DNA of 64,000 nucleotides, from the NCBI GenBank assembly GCA_016617785.1, contig JADILM010000001.1, positions 1,984,001 through 2,048,000 of the forward strand. The letters run 5' to 3'. Under the pieces are notes generated by a model. That model saw nothing but the letters and a program-made list of their open reading frames with translations, ran no database searches and was not told the DNA's origin. Each line of letters starts with the position of its first letter. Position 1 is the first letter of the stretch. Source of the stretch: Sporobolomyces roseus (Eukaryota; Basidiomycota; Microbotryomycetes; Sporidiobolales; Sporidiobolaceae). Positions 24,814-35,836 of this stretch are shown piece by piece. The translations under genes and the position numbers were made by a program.

Positions 24814-25992
24814 ATGTAAGCTCCCCAGATTGACATAAGAAGACAAGACTGACTCGTAGCTATACAGGCTCGCACCTCCAACTGAAGGAAAGAACGATCA
24901 TTCGCTCATTGAACATAAAGGAGATTCTCTGCATCCTGCAGCTCTCATCCCGGAACTCTGTCGTTCGTTCTACAAGCTCGGGTGGGTCACTGGTACTGGT
25001 GGGGGTATCTCGCTTCGAGATGGGTCAGTCGCATTTTCAATTCTTCACTCTCCTTCTCTCGCTCATCTTCAGCTCCCTCTGCTCCCGTAGTGAGAAAGTC
25101 TATCTAGCTCCTTCAGGCGTACAGAAGGAGCGTATCGAGTCAGAGGATATCTTCGTTTTGACCCTCAAGGTTCGTTGCATGTCTTCCCATCGCACTCTTT
25201 CTTTTAAAACTCAACTTCGTCAACGTAGGAACGAGACTTCCTTCGATGGCCTGTACACAAGCCTCTCAAGCAATCTCAGTGTACTCCCCTCTTCTACAAC
25301 GCTTACGAACTTCGAGATTGCGGAGCCTGTATCCACGTGCGAAACTTCCCTCTTCCTGTTCTGCGATCTTTTCAGCTTACCTCGTCTCACCTCTCGATAG
25401 ACTCACTCCCAACATGCGGTCATGGCAACTCTCCTCTGGCCCGGTAATGAGTTCCGGATATCGCATCAAGAAATGATCAAAGGCATGCGAATCGGCGGAA
25501 TGGGAACTGCTCTGAGTTACCTCGATGAACTCGTCATTCCTATCATCGAGAACACTCCTCAAGAAGAAGATCTTGCGGCTAGTATGGAGAAGGTGAGCTT
25601 TCTCCGGCGAGTTTTCAGGCAGGAGGATATGCGAAAGTTGACGGTTTCTCTTCGATTCAGGCTATGCGAGACTATCCTGACGCCGTGCGCTACTTACTTT
25701 CCTACCTGGTTCTCGATACTAGAATTTGCTGACTGTCACCCTTACGCAGCCTGCTGTGCTCGTTCGTCGACATGGGACTTATTCGTGGGGAGCTGGTACG
25801 TTTTCACTCTTCAATCTCCTGCCCTCCAAGTCGAAGCGGTACCATCTACTTTTTCACGAATGAGCTGACTAGTATGATGTCACGCTGTCGACAGATTGGG
25901 AAAAGGCGAAAGGACAAGCCGAATGTCTGGACTACCTCCTCGAGGTTGCGGTCAAGATGAAGTTGGCTGGACTTCCCACGATCGGTCTGTAG
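24814..25992 (+). CDS. MDE1: Methylthioribulose-1-phosphate dehydratase
   Basis: Zn-dependent class II aldolase-like enzyme of the methionine salvage pathway (MtnB). Spliced signatures: [20 protein letters not shown] then [45 protein letters not shown] (two Zn-binding His as HTH), [28 protein letters not shown] (third His), then [20 protein letters not shown] and stop TAG at 25990-25992. No in-frame ATG precedes the first conserved residues. A donor at 24816 and acceptor at 24867 join AT (24814-24815) to G (24868) to make the start codon, followed by [13 protein letters not shown]. Later splices include an acceptor just before TGAGAAAGTC near 25091 and one at ATTGGG near 25896. Seven or so introns in all. 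Confidence 0.9.
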
Positions 25993-26390
25993 ATGAATTC
26001 GAAACATGAAGATTGGATCCAGCTATCTTGAAGGAGAGGACATTGGGGGGAGAGTGGAAGCTTGAGCAGGCTCTCGCTTGACTTTCTTCACGCTTTCCGC
26101 AACGCCCTCTATCATTGCTAGATAGCCGTGATGGGACCACTCCCCCCGGGTTCGGTTAGGATCAGACAGGAAGATGTAGAACTCATTGAGATTGCTAGAA
26201 AAGACAAGAACATTTAGAAGGCAAAAAGAAGGGAGACTGCGAGGTGAAAGTAGTTGGGGGAAAACTTGGGAAGCAGTGTTCGTGGAAGAAAAACAAATGA
26301 GAAGGAGGGGTGAACATTATACTGATTGACGAGGAAACAAGTAAAGAGGGACGGATATCGAGGAAGGGGAGTCGTGTGTCGATAAGGTGT
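25993..26390. other. Convergent intergenic region
   Basis: About 400 nt of 3' sequence between MDE1 and YPT1. No gene seen. Confidence 0.5.
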
Positions 26391-27314
26391 TTAACAGCAT
26401 CCTCCTGAAGATTGTTGACCGACTGCAGCACCTTTGCCGAGTTCGACAGCGGGTTTACTTCCAGTAGGTTGAGTGGCGGCAGTACTGTTTGAGCAGATAG
26501 TGCAAGGGAAAAGGGTTGTAAGAAAACGATCAACTTCCTTTAATCAACCCGAGACAATGCGAATGAAGTGGTTGCGTACCGATCCTTGATCTGTTTCGCC
26601 ATTGTCAAGAAAGCCTGTTCAACGTTCGTAGCGTTTTTCGCCGAAGTTTCCAACATTGAGACTCCAATTTGATCCGCAAATTCTTTCGCTACGTTGTACT
26701 CGACGACCTTCTTCGAAGTCAGATCACTCTTGTTTCCGACGAGCAACTTGTTGACTCCCTCGCAAGCGTATCGATCGATTTCTTGTAACCATTGTTTGAC
26801 GTTTGAGAATGTGTCGGCATCGGTAACGTCGTAAACAACGATGATTCCGTGTGCTCCTCGGTAGTAAGACGAAGTGATCGTTCGGAATCGTTCTTGTCCT
26901 GCCGTATCCCACTGCATTCTCTCCCCAAATTGTCAGTCGACTCTCGCTTCGACAGTCGATTCAAGAGATAATTCTCACGATTTGAAGTTTGACCGTCTTG
27001 CCTTCCAATTCGATAGTTCTGATCTTGAAGTCGACACCGATCGTAGAGATATAAGATTCGGTGTAGGTATCGTCTGCGAATCGAAGTAGGAGACAGGATT
27101 TTCCGACTCCTGAATCACCGATGAGGAGGAGTTCTACAATCGGAAACGGAACAAGTCAGTATGCTACATCTTTCCGATGCTTCTGAGAATCATCCAGGAT
27201 CAAGGAGAGGGGAGGAGGAGACTGGGGGAAAATGAGGGGCTTGAGGAGAGGGGGAAAGTCGAAGGAGGAGAAAGGGAACAACTCACTGAAGAGTAGATCG
27301 TATTCTTGTTGCAT
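26391..27314 (-). CDS. YPT1: Rab GTPase of the Ypt1/Rab1 type
   Basis: Small GTPase controlling ER-to-Golgi traffic. The start ATG is at 27314 (MQQEYDLLF), the Ypt1 N-terminus. The P-loop [17 protein letters not shown] is read at about 27080-27130. Then come [19 protein letters not shown] (effector loop), [20 protein letters not shown] (G3 and switch II), LLVGNKSDL (G4) and ETSAKN (G5). The C-terminal exon ends SSGGCC with TAA at 26393-26391, a double-Cys geranylgeranylation signal. Four or five introns. Length (about 205 aa) matches Rab1. Confidence 0.95.
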
Positions 27315-27588
27315 TCTTGTAGTCTATAGATGTCTTACGATGGTTCAAAAGGAGAGAGTCGTCGAGAAGAGGGAGGAACGAGAACCGCGTCAGAAGGGGA
27401 TCGAGGGGAGGAACAGGAAGGAGCGAGGCAAGTGAAGCGAGTCAGCTAGTCTTCTATCTGACATAGTCCAAGGCACTCACGTCAGAGTAATCGTTATGGA
27501 AGGAGGAGGAAGCGAAACCTCAAACTTCGGATCGACGTCGGTTCATTTCCCTCCTCTCATTCTACTCAAGCTCTGCTCAGCTTATAGA

Positions 27589-28714
27589 ATGTCAGACTCA
27601 GTGCTAGATGATCAAGACTGTGCAACCGCCGCGATAGACTCCTCAACTCGACTCGTGACAGCGTACTCGCGACAAGACAGTTTACTTCAACAATCCAAGG
27701 AGAAAGAGATTCAATTGGCAGCTAGGAGACGGGCACGACACATAGTCGAACATTGGGATGAAATGGAGGAGGAACCGGAGGAGAGGCGGGGCAGGCTGGA
27801 GGGGAGGATTCAACAGTTGTCGAAGGAGAAGAGATCGATCCTACAGCGACAGACTATCGCTAGTGTAGCTGTCAGAGCGTGAGTACATTCCCTGTGATGC
27901 GTTAGACGAAGCATCTGTCGAAGAGAACTTACCGACCACTTTGTATTGTGCAGCCTCGACCTTTCTCATCTCACGAATTCGCTATCTCCCTCTCCTGATC
28001 CTTCACCTCGTCAACTGTGAGTCCGCTACAACTCTCACCGTCTGAAGTTAGTCGACTCCTAGCTCATCACTCTCTCTCTCTCCTGCTTCTAGCGCTCTCC
28101 AGCAACTCGTCAACGAAAGGGATTCTCTTTCTTTCTCTCTTCTCAAGCTGTCGAAGGACAAGTCCGAGATCACTTCGCGCAGTACACAGCTTCGGAAAAA
28201 GCTGATGAGTAGGTAGAATTCGAGTAGTAATCGTCTCCGACTCAGGATTAACTGACTCTCCTTCGCCTTCACAGGGTTGAATCGTCAAAACCTCGCGATG
28301 GCAACATCAATACGAGAACAAGCTGCCGCATCTGCGGATCCGACGTCTCTAGCTGACAATGGCTCAGCGCCGTCATCATCAGTTTCCTCGACTTTACACG
28401 AATTGTGAGCAATCTCGACGTTGTACAACTGTCCACTCTTCGCTAATCGAATCTCCGCTCGTCTCGACGTTCCTCCTTCGCGATACAGACAGCGAGACGA
28501 GTTGATCTTGACGACATCTCGACTCAAAGTCGTTTCCTTCGTTCTTCAGTCGCTTATCCACGAATCTGGAATCCTCTCTCACCGAGAATCGCGCTCTTCG
28601 CAAACTCGGACGGATACTGCTTCAACGCCAACAGATCCAGTTCCAGAGAGGCCAGAACATGGAATGCTTCGGCTCTTCCTGTTAGCGGGAGAGGATTGGG
28701 ACGAATTCGAATGA
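27589..28714 (+). CDS. Coiled-coil protein, possible CENP-H-like kinetochore subunit
   Basis: Gene assembled from at least four exons. Exon 1 (27589-27879) starts MSDSVLDDQDCATAAIDSST and continues into a charged helical stretch (EIQLAARRRARHIVEHWDEM, RIQQLSKEKRSILQRQTIAS). Later exons read ALQQLVNERDSLSFSLLKLS (about 28090-28150) and LNRQNLAMATSIREQAAAS (about 28275). The last ends with RLKVVSFVLQSLIHESGIL and MLRLFLLAGEDWDEFE, stop at 28714. The layout of N-terminal coiled coil followed by a C-terminal block of the form LK..F..LI..SGI, then a short Leu-rich end, resembles CENP-H/Fta3. The similarity is weak and from memory. A generic coiled-coil protein is the alternative. Exon borders in the middle are uncertain. 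Confidence 0.45.
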
Positions 28715-29072
28715 ATTTGTGATCGACTTTTTGCGAATTCTTACCACATGGCAATGGGTTACACGGCCCTCCAATCGATGCCCGCCGAGAGAACAGACCT
28801 CCCGTACCTCTCCGTAATCGACCCGGGGAACGCAGCAGATTCCCCCTCTTCGTTCCGTCCCCTTTGTCCTCCGGCGAGAAGTCCGAAGATCGGTTCGGTA
28901 CGTCTCTCTCTCTTCCTCCCTCTATTCCTCTTCATCTTGCTGATCCCCGACAAGCTCTTTCGCCTAGTTCAACCGCCTCGACCGTCACCTGTTCGCAATC
29001 GTTTCGCCGCAACCTTTCAAACTTCGCTCTCGTTCTCTTACCTCGAGCTCCCACCCCTCAATCACCGACGAC
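28715..29072. promoter_or_regulatory. Upstream region of Galpha gene 1
   Basis: About 360 nt between the coiled-coil gene stop and the Galpha ATG. C/T-rich blocks near 28890-28930 and 29020-29060 resemble fungal pyrimidine-rich promoters. No defined motif. Confidence 0.35.
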
Positions 29073-30492
29073 ATGGGTTGCGGACAATCGATCGATGCCG
29101 AGACTCGACAACAGCAAATAGTGAACAAACAGATCGAGGACGAGCTGAAACGAGCGCGCAACGAAGAGAGTCGGACTTCAAAATTGTTACTACTTGGGGC
29201 GGGAGAGAGCGGGAAAAGTACCTTATTGAAGCAGATGAGATTGATGTAAGCGGAATGAAAGGCGTCGATACGAAGACGAATGTTGACACTTCCGGATCTT
29301 GTGCTTAGATACGCAGAACCTTATTCGAGAACGGAGAGGGAAGCGTATAGAGAAGTCGTATATGCGGGAACGCTACTCTCGATGCAGGTGCGTCTGTTTT
29401 CATCCGTTCTCTTGTCTTTCATCGAGACAAAGCTGACTCTTTAGATTTTCCTTCCTAGGCTGTTCTCCACGGCTATACTGTTGCTCAAATCTCACTACCA
29501 ACACACCTCGAAGGTAGTGCTACGTTCATCGCTCACTATGCACCTGACGAAACTGTCGAAGAACGAACGGGAAACTTCAATTCTGCGGTTCGAGACGCTA
29601 TTCGCAAGATGTGGGAGGAGGAAAATACGCAGCGAGTAGTAGCAATGAGTGCCAAGTTTCAACTGAACGATTCTGCTCGATAGTGAGTACAAGTTCCGCC
29701 GTTCCACCGCAGAGATGGACTGAGCATAGGGGACATCGTGACAGCTTCTTCGACGCTATCGATCGAATTGGAGCACCAAGTTACCTTCCGGACGATAACG
29801 ACATTCTCCGCTGTCGTGTGAGATCAACAGGCATAGTAGAGGAGACCTTCGTTATCAAGCATCACAAACTGCGAGTGTTTGATGTTGGAGGGCAAAGAAG
29901 TGAAAGGAAGAAATGGATTCACGCTTTCGAAGCTGTCGATCAGTTGGTCTTTGTCGTCGCGATCTCTGAGTACGATCAGAGCCTGTATGAGGACGAATCA
30001 GTGAATCGATTGTCAGAAGCGAAGATGCTGTTCGAAAGCTTAAGTTCGAGTAGGTGGTTTGAACGTAGCTCGTTCGTTCTCCTGTACGCACTAACATTCC
30101 TTTCCCCACCTCGTCCTATTGCTCGGGTTGAGCTATCGCTAACGACCCTCTGTCAACAGATTGAACAAGATCGACATCTTCGAGCAGAAACTCAAATCGA
30201 ATTCGTCTCCTCTCAAGCAATACTTCCCAGACTATAACGGAGGACCTCAAGATTTCCCTTCAGCATGCGCTTTCATGAAGTCCAAATTTGTCGCCCTCAA
30301 TGCGAAACCCGATCGTCCTCTCTATGTCGTGAGTCCACTCCACCTTTCCTCGACTTCTGCTGTTGCTGACTCGATCTCTGTCGTTGTCAGCACCTCACCT
30401 GCGCTACCGATACGGGACAAGTTCGAGTCGTGATCGCTGCAGTGATGGACACTGTTCTCAACAAACTGCTCTCTGAGGTTGGATTGATGTAG
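29073..30492 (+). CDS. Heterotrimeric G-protein alpha subunit 1
   Basis: Membrane-anchored GTPase relaying receptor signals. The ATG at 29073 gives MGCGQS, with the N-myristoylation (Gly2) and palmitoylation (Cys3) sites. Motifs in order: LLLLGAGESGKSTLLKQM (G1), a helical domain with SRTEREAYREVVYAGTLLSM, RCRVRSTGI (switch I, Arg and Thr), VFDVGGQRSERKKW (switch II with catalytic Gln), LNKIDIFEQK (G4, split by an intron) and LTCATDT (G5). The end is LLSEVGLM with TAG at 30490-30492 and no Cys at position -4, so it should not be a pertussis-toxin substrate. About 350 aa. Five to seven introns. A fragment of this gene recurs, decayed, in the inverted repeats at 43501-43877 and 47514-47890. Confidence 0.95.
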
Positions 30493-30641
30493 ACGCTTTC
30501 TCGCTCTGAGTCTTCACCTGTATGTTGTTGATAATCTATCGTTTCTCGTTCTCCTAAGAGTCACTTTGGCTGTGGGTTCTCAGGGAGATAGCAAGACGCG
30601 CTAAGCTTGATCAGAACAAAAGCATTGATTGTTCGCAACAA

Positions 30642-32451
30642 CTACAAAAGTCCTGCTTGAGCTAGTGAGCTAGTGAGTACAGCTTCCATGACTGCCGCTA
30701 GTACTGGTCGAATCGAAGTCGTATCGGTTGCCTATTGAAAGAAGCGCGAGTCAGACTTCGCGAGTAAAGGGGATGCGAAGGGAAGTGAGCGAACGGTAGT
30801 GAAGTGTGAGAAAAGCGATCGTTCCTTGTAGCTACTATGTAGATTCCTGAACTTGGCAAGGAAGTAACGTTTGATGCAGTCGAGGTCGTCAACAGGTCCT
30901 CCGTAATCCCTGAGGTATGTACGAATCGAATCAGGGTTGTTAAGCGCTTTCTGTTCAAGGAGGTCGACTTTGTTGAGGCTATCGGTTTGTCAGATTAGGC
31001 CATGGATCCTGTGCGAAAGATGAGATCGAGAGAGGGCTTACAAGAGAACGAAGGATGTTTTGCGAAGCCACGGGGAGCTTGCGATAGATTCCCACAGCAT
31101 CAAGGTTTCCGACATGCGAGGTTGTGTTTCGTCTTCATAGAGGAACTGAACTCCTGCAGAGTCAGCTTTCAGCAACTCGAAGACGATAGAAATCGAAACG
31201 AGCTCACTTGATCGTATTCTGAGATGGCAGCGACGAATATGAGCAGTCCACAGGTTTCGAATTGATGCAACCTGCGTAACAAGTAGGGGATCGTTAGCGA
31301 ACTGGGTCGCTTCAGCTCAGCTCCATCGATGGACACGCTCCGAAAAAACGCTCACCATTTCTTTCTCTCTGACCTTTGACCGCCGACGTCGACAATCAGA
31401 AGTTTCACTCCGTCAACCGTGAATTGCTCCTCGGAAATCCCCGTTGTGCGAATTCTCACTTGCAGAATGTCTTGATCAGTCGGGAGGTAGTCGGGATGGG
31501 ATAGTCGAGGGAGTTCGTCGAAAAAGCTATGAGTAGAACGGATCGTCAGCATTACCATTTGCCTCTGCTCGATCCGAGAGAAGAGACTCGCTAGGGTGCG
31601 GAATCGTTGAGTTGAAAACGAAAACTTTGCTTCATGACTTCCTTCGTCGCAGGTTCTGTCCACAGTGCTTGAATGGCTTTCGCAATCTCGGGTTTGAACT
31701 TTCCAGTCACAATATCGGTTGCGTCTTCCGGAACGAGGGATAAGAGGAAAGCAGCTTCGTCCTTGTGCTTTTCGGGGAAGGGTATGTCGACAACTTCAAA
31801 CCCATTGATCGTTACCTGAGGAATTCAGTAACCTCGTCAGCCCAGCCTCGACGCACTTTGTGGCGTGGACTGACCTGCATGCTTTGTAGTGCATTCCCAT
31901 ATACGATCTCTTTGAACCTTTCCCGTTCTCCTTTCGAAAATGGTCGCGAGTACCTGCCGAACGATCGAAACTGATCAGAACGAGAACGAGAACCTCGTTC
32001 AATTCGATTCTACTCACGCCAATCGCATCTGCTTCACCACTGTCGACTTTCCAGATTCACCTATAGACGACGAGAAAGGATGGCGAACAGAAAGAGAAAG
32101 TTTCGTCAGGTTGCGAAAGAGCTCGCTCAAGAAGAAAGGAAAAGCTCTTACCAGGTCCCAGCATGAGGGTACGTATCGTTGAACTAGCGAGAATCGATAA
32201 CGATGTCGAGGACCAGAGCAAACAGCCGTGTGTGGAGAGAGCGAGGTGGAAAGTTTCGAAAGAGGGCGAGCAAAGGAGAGAAACGGGAAAGAGGTTATGT
32301 CAGCTTCCACAGAGCTTCACAGATCACTCTTTCATACCCCTGACCAAGCTACTCACGCGAGTTCCTTCCTTGTCCTCTTGATCTCCTCCTCAATCGATTT
32401 ACTTTCTGCAGACATGTGCGAACCAGAGCTTGTTGATGCTGCACAACCCAT
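30642..32451 (-). CDS. Heterotrimeric G-protein alpha subunit 2
   Basis: Second Galpha, converging on the first with about 150 nt between stops. The start is at 32451: MGCAASTSSGSHMSAES, again with myristoyl-Gly and palmitoyl-Cys. G1 is LMLGPGESGKSTVVKQM, with Pro replacing the usual Ala or Ser but the GxxxxGKS core intact. Then come PFSKGERERFKEIVYGNALQ, LQVRIRTTGISEEQF (switch I), LLIVDVGGQRSERKKW (switch II), a NKVDL-type G4 near 30960, HFTTATDT (G5, split by an intron) and a C-terminus AVLTSSLAQAGLL with TAG at 30644-30642. Intron 1 is about 165 nt, longer than most here. The two genes differ clearly in N-terminus and intron phase, so they are old paralogues and not a recent duplicate. 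Confidence 0.93.
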
Positions 32452-33038
32452 TCCTTGTTATATGTATAGACTATGTACCGGTGTTGTCGCGAAATAGAAG
32501 CTGGTAAGAGAGAAGAGGAAAGGAAGAGAGGAGGGAAGAGGAAGGGGAAATTGGAGAGTTGGAGAACTTTTCCCTTCTTCACGATTTCCAAATTCGGGCT
32601 CGAAGACCTTTGTAAGAGCGTACCTCAGATCCATCGAAAGTAGACACCTCGAGTCGATTCGAACTCGAACAAAGTTGAATCTGTTTTGTTGCGATGGCCT
32701 CGCGAACTTTCGACAAAGCTCGCTCCTTTTTTTTTGGGTCGGCCATTGTTCCCGGACGTCTCTCAAGTGGTACTCCGAGTGTATCGATGAAAGCCGAAAG
32801 TTAGCAAGGTGAGCCAGAGGCAGAGGAGAGAAGCTTTTCGCAAAAGTTGAGCCTGCTCGAACACGAACTCGCAGAGAAGCAGGCAATGAGAGTGAACGAG
32901 AGTCTTGTATCGAACAACAACCCTTTGACCAGTATGCTATACAAACGCAGAGAGACGAACAAGAACGATAGAGATAAAATAGACAGACAAGCACCAATTT
33001 CGTGACGGAACCAACTCCTTCTTTCCTCCGATCAGCGT
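32452..33038. other. Intergenic
   Basis: About 590 nt between Galpha 2 and the quinate permease stop, both on the minus strand. One long unsupported antisense frame; no gene called. Confidence 0.45.
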
Positions 33039-35226
33039 CTAAACGGACTCCTTCTCGTTGGCGTCCTCGATCCTTTCCTCCGAGGCTGAAGGCTTGAGGT
33101 ATTGGGGGTTCCTCATGGAATCGAGTTGGTTCTCGCGTTGCAGCTGTGAGGAAAAAAAGTCAGTTTCGCTTTTTCAGAAGTTTAGAAAAGACAACTCACC
33201 TCAGCCATGACAACTTTCTGCGCTCGCCAGGTGTTCTTCTGAGCCCAGAGCCTGTCCATCGCCTCAAGTGGAATCCCCTTGGTCTCAGGTAGAAGGAGGA
33301 CGATGAAGGGAATCGATAGAACCTGCATCGTCGCGAAGAAAAGGTAGACTCCGAAGCCTCGGTTGCCCATTCGAAGGAACATGGTGGGAGTGGCGCGCGA
33401 GATAACGAAGTTCCCTGTAGAGTGATAGAGTAGGGTCAGCGAGCGAAGGTGAGAGGAAGAGAGAAAGAGAACGCACAGAGCCAGTTGGAGGAAGCGGCGA
33501 GACATTGAGTAACTTGGCGAACAGCTCCAGGGAAAGCCTCCGAGTTAACGACCCAGGGAGTACCGTTCCATGATACGGCGTAGAACGCGGTCCAAAGGTA
33601 GAAGAAGAACATGCACGCGACTCCACCGGAAGAGAGGTCACCAGTTGGGACAGCAGGGATGTTGGCGGCAGAGAGGTATCCTCCAATGATGTACATCGAG
33701 ATAGCACCACCGACAGATCCGACGAGGAGCTGCAGAAAGGGAGAGAAGGTCAGTCAACAGATCGAGAGAGACGAAGGAAAGAATTCGAAGCTCACGATTC
33801 CACGACGTCCAAAGTGATCAATGACGAAGAAGCACCAAACGAGAGCAAGGACAGTCTTGATAACACCAAAGATACCGGTAGTGAGGAGACCAGCGCTAGT
33901 ACCGGCGACACCGATCGAACGGAAGAAAGTAGGAGAGTAGTAGTTGATGGCGTTGATACTGAAGAGATCGAGTGTGTCAGCGGTGAAACACAAGAGCGTC
34001 AGATAGGAAGTGCAAGCTCACCCAGTTCCGTTCTGCCACATGAAGAGAGAAGTAGTGATGAGCATTCGACGGAAGAGGAATCCTTTTCCAAAGACTTGAC
34101 GGAAAGGTGCCCAGAATCCGGATCCGACAGCGGTACGGTCGTGCTCGACTTGAACGTCAATCTCGTTGATCTCGTTGATGAGGTAAGGTTCTTGAGGGGA
34201 AAGGTTTCGGATGAAGCAGAGGTTCTTAACGGCCTCGTCTCGACGGTTTCGGGTAATCAACCAACGAGGGGACTCCTTGATGAAGAAGGGAATACCAGCG
34301 AGGAACAGTCCACCGGGAATGAGTTGAACAGCGAAGGGAATGAGCCATTGCTTGCGAGACGAGGGAATGTGTTGAGTAACACCTGCGAAAAGAGAACGAG
34401 AACGAGTCAGCTTCTCGTCGAGACCTACAATTCAGAGGGTCGAGACTCACCATAGTTGATCCAGAAACCGACGAGTCCACCGATTTGCCATCCAATTTCG
34501 TACATACCGACAAGTTGACCACGAATCGCAGGAGGGGAGATTTCGGAAATGTAGAGAGGAGTCAAGTTGGAAGCGGCACCGATACCGAGTCCAGCGACGA
34601 TACGACCACCGTAGATAGGTCCGAGTCCTCGAGCACCGTCAGCAGCAAGCATCTGTAACCGAAAAAAAAGCAGCGGATCAGTCAGAAATTCCGAGAGGGA
34701 GGGAGAGAGTCGGGATGAAACGTACGACACCAGCACCGAGGCAGAAGACGAGTGAGGAGACGAGGAGACCCATTTTTCGACCGAGGAGTTGACCCAAAGG
34801 GTAACCCAAAAGAGAACCGAAGAAACATCCTCCCTCTATGGATTACAATCACTAGAGTCAGTCAACGGACTAAAGCAGACAGATAGAGAACCCTGAGAAC
34901 GTACGGTAGGTAGAGACAATGTTGGCAGAGATGGCGGCGAACTCTTTAGCAGTCTTGTCTGCGAGAGTCAACCCGAATTCTTGCTTGAAAGAAGCAAGAG
35001 AGATGGAAGTTCCGATGAAAGCAGAGTCGTAACTATGTCAAATAAGGGAGTGTCAGCTCGAAGGATCGATTGCGAAAGTTGCGAGTTCAGTCAACTGAAT
35101 TTGAAGGTGAACTAACCCAATCATGATGGCAGCCGTGGCGGCTACGATTGCACAAGAGTAGACCCTCCAGTTGTAGATAGCTTTAGGAGTCGGTCGGTCC
35201 TCCTCACGTGCGAATAGCTTGACCAT
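33039..35226 (-). CDS. Sugar-porter MFS transporter, quinate permease-like
   Basis: Predicted 12-TM proton symporter. The start ATG is at 35226: [20 protein letters not shown], closely like the fungal quinate permease N-terminus (EDRPTPxxxYNWR). Spliced motifs: [20 protein letters not shown] (TM1), [34 protein letters not shown] then [16 protein letters not shown] (sugar-porter PESPR-like region), [34 protein letters not shown], and [17 protein letters not shown] at the end of TM12. The stop is at 33039 after a 50-residue acidic tail. About eight introns. It is divergent from a dehydroshikimate dehydratase gene, which supports quinate or shikimate as substrate over hexoses; this is inference. 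Confidence 0.88.
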
Positions 35227-35836
35227 TTTAAAGGATTTCGGTTGGTCGAAAAGGATATGCGAGGGAAGTGTCAACAAGTCAAACTCGACGTCGAAGATAC
35301 AGATGAGTGTCGATTAGCGAAGTCGAGGATTAATAGGTGAAGAGAGGAAGAGTGAAGGAGCTGGAGTGAGATGAAGAAGGAAGAGAAGAAGAAAGGAAGT
35401 AGATTCGAAAGTTGGGGAGGAGTGGAGTGAAAAGTCGAAAGGCAAGGAATTTGCGGGATGAAAGTTCTATGCGGAGCTCCCCTCTGTGGAGGCCCAGAGT
35501 ACTGTAGCGTGACTGCAAAGAGGCAATCGAAATTTGTGCTCAAGGGCGCAATAACCAATAGTCCGATCGCAATGCACCGATGTCTCGTCCCTGGACCCCC
35601 ACTTCTCCAAGTGGGCGCTCTCGGCTGCGTTGATAGTTCTGTTGCGCGAAGGAAAAATGAAAACGCGAGTGAGAGCGGAAGAATACAATTCAGCCCCCAG
35701 CCGGAGCCAGCAACCACGGCGAAAACTCAGTTTTAAACAAAAGTCCACCTTTCTGCACGCATCCACCATCTCGCTCCATACTTACAAACACCACCGCGAA
35801 TCGAAACCGAAACCGAAACCGAAACGAGGTCAAAGC
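35227..35836. promoter_or_regulatory. Divergent promoter of the quinate permease / DHS dehydratase pair
   Basis: 610 nt between the two divergent ATGs. In other fungi such pairs are induced by quinate through a Zn2Cys6 activator. I could not identify a paired CGG operator with confidence. The downstream gene's frame is open back to 35630 with another ATG, but the low-complexity translation there argues that it is 5' UTR. Confidence 0.4.

Noticed and set aside
35630..35836. Upstream in-frame ATG of the dehydroshikimate dehydratase
   Set aside because: It would add a basic low-complexity leader not seen in the family; ATG at 35837 gives the usual length.
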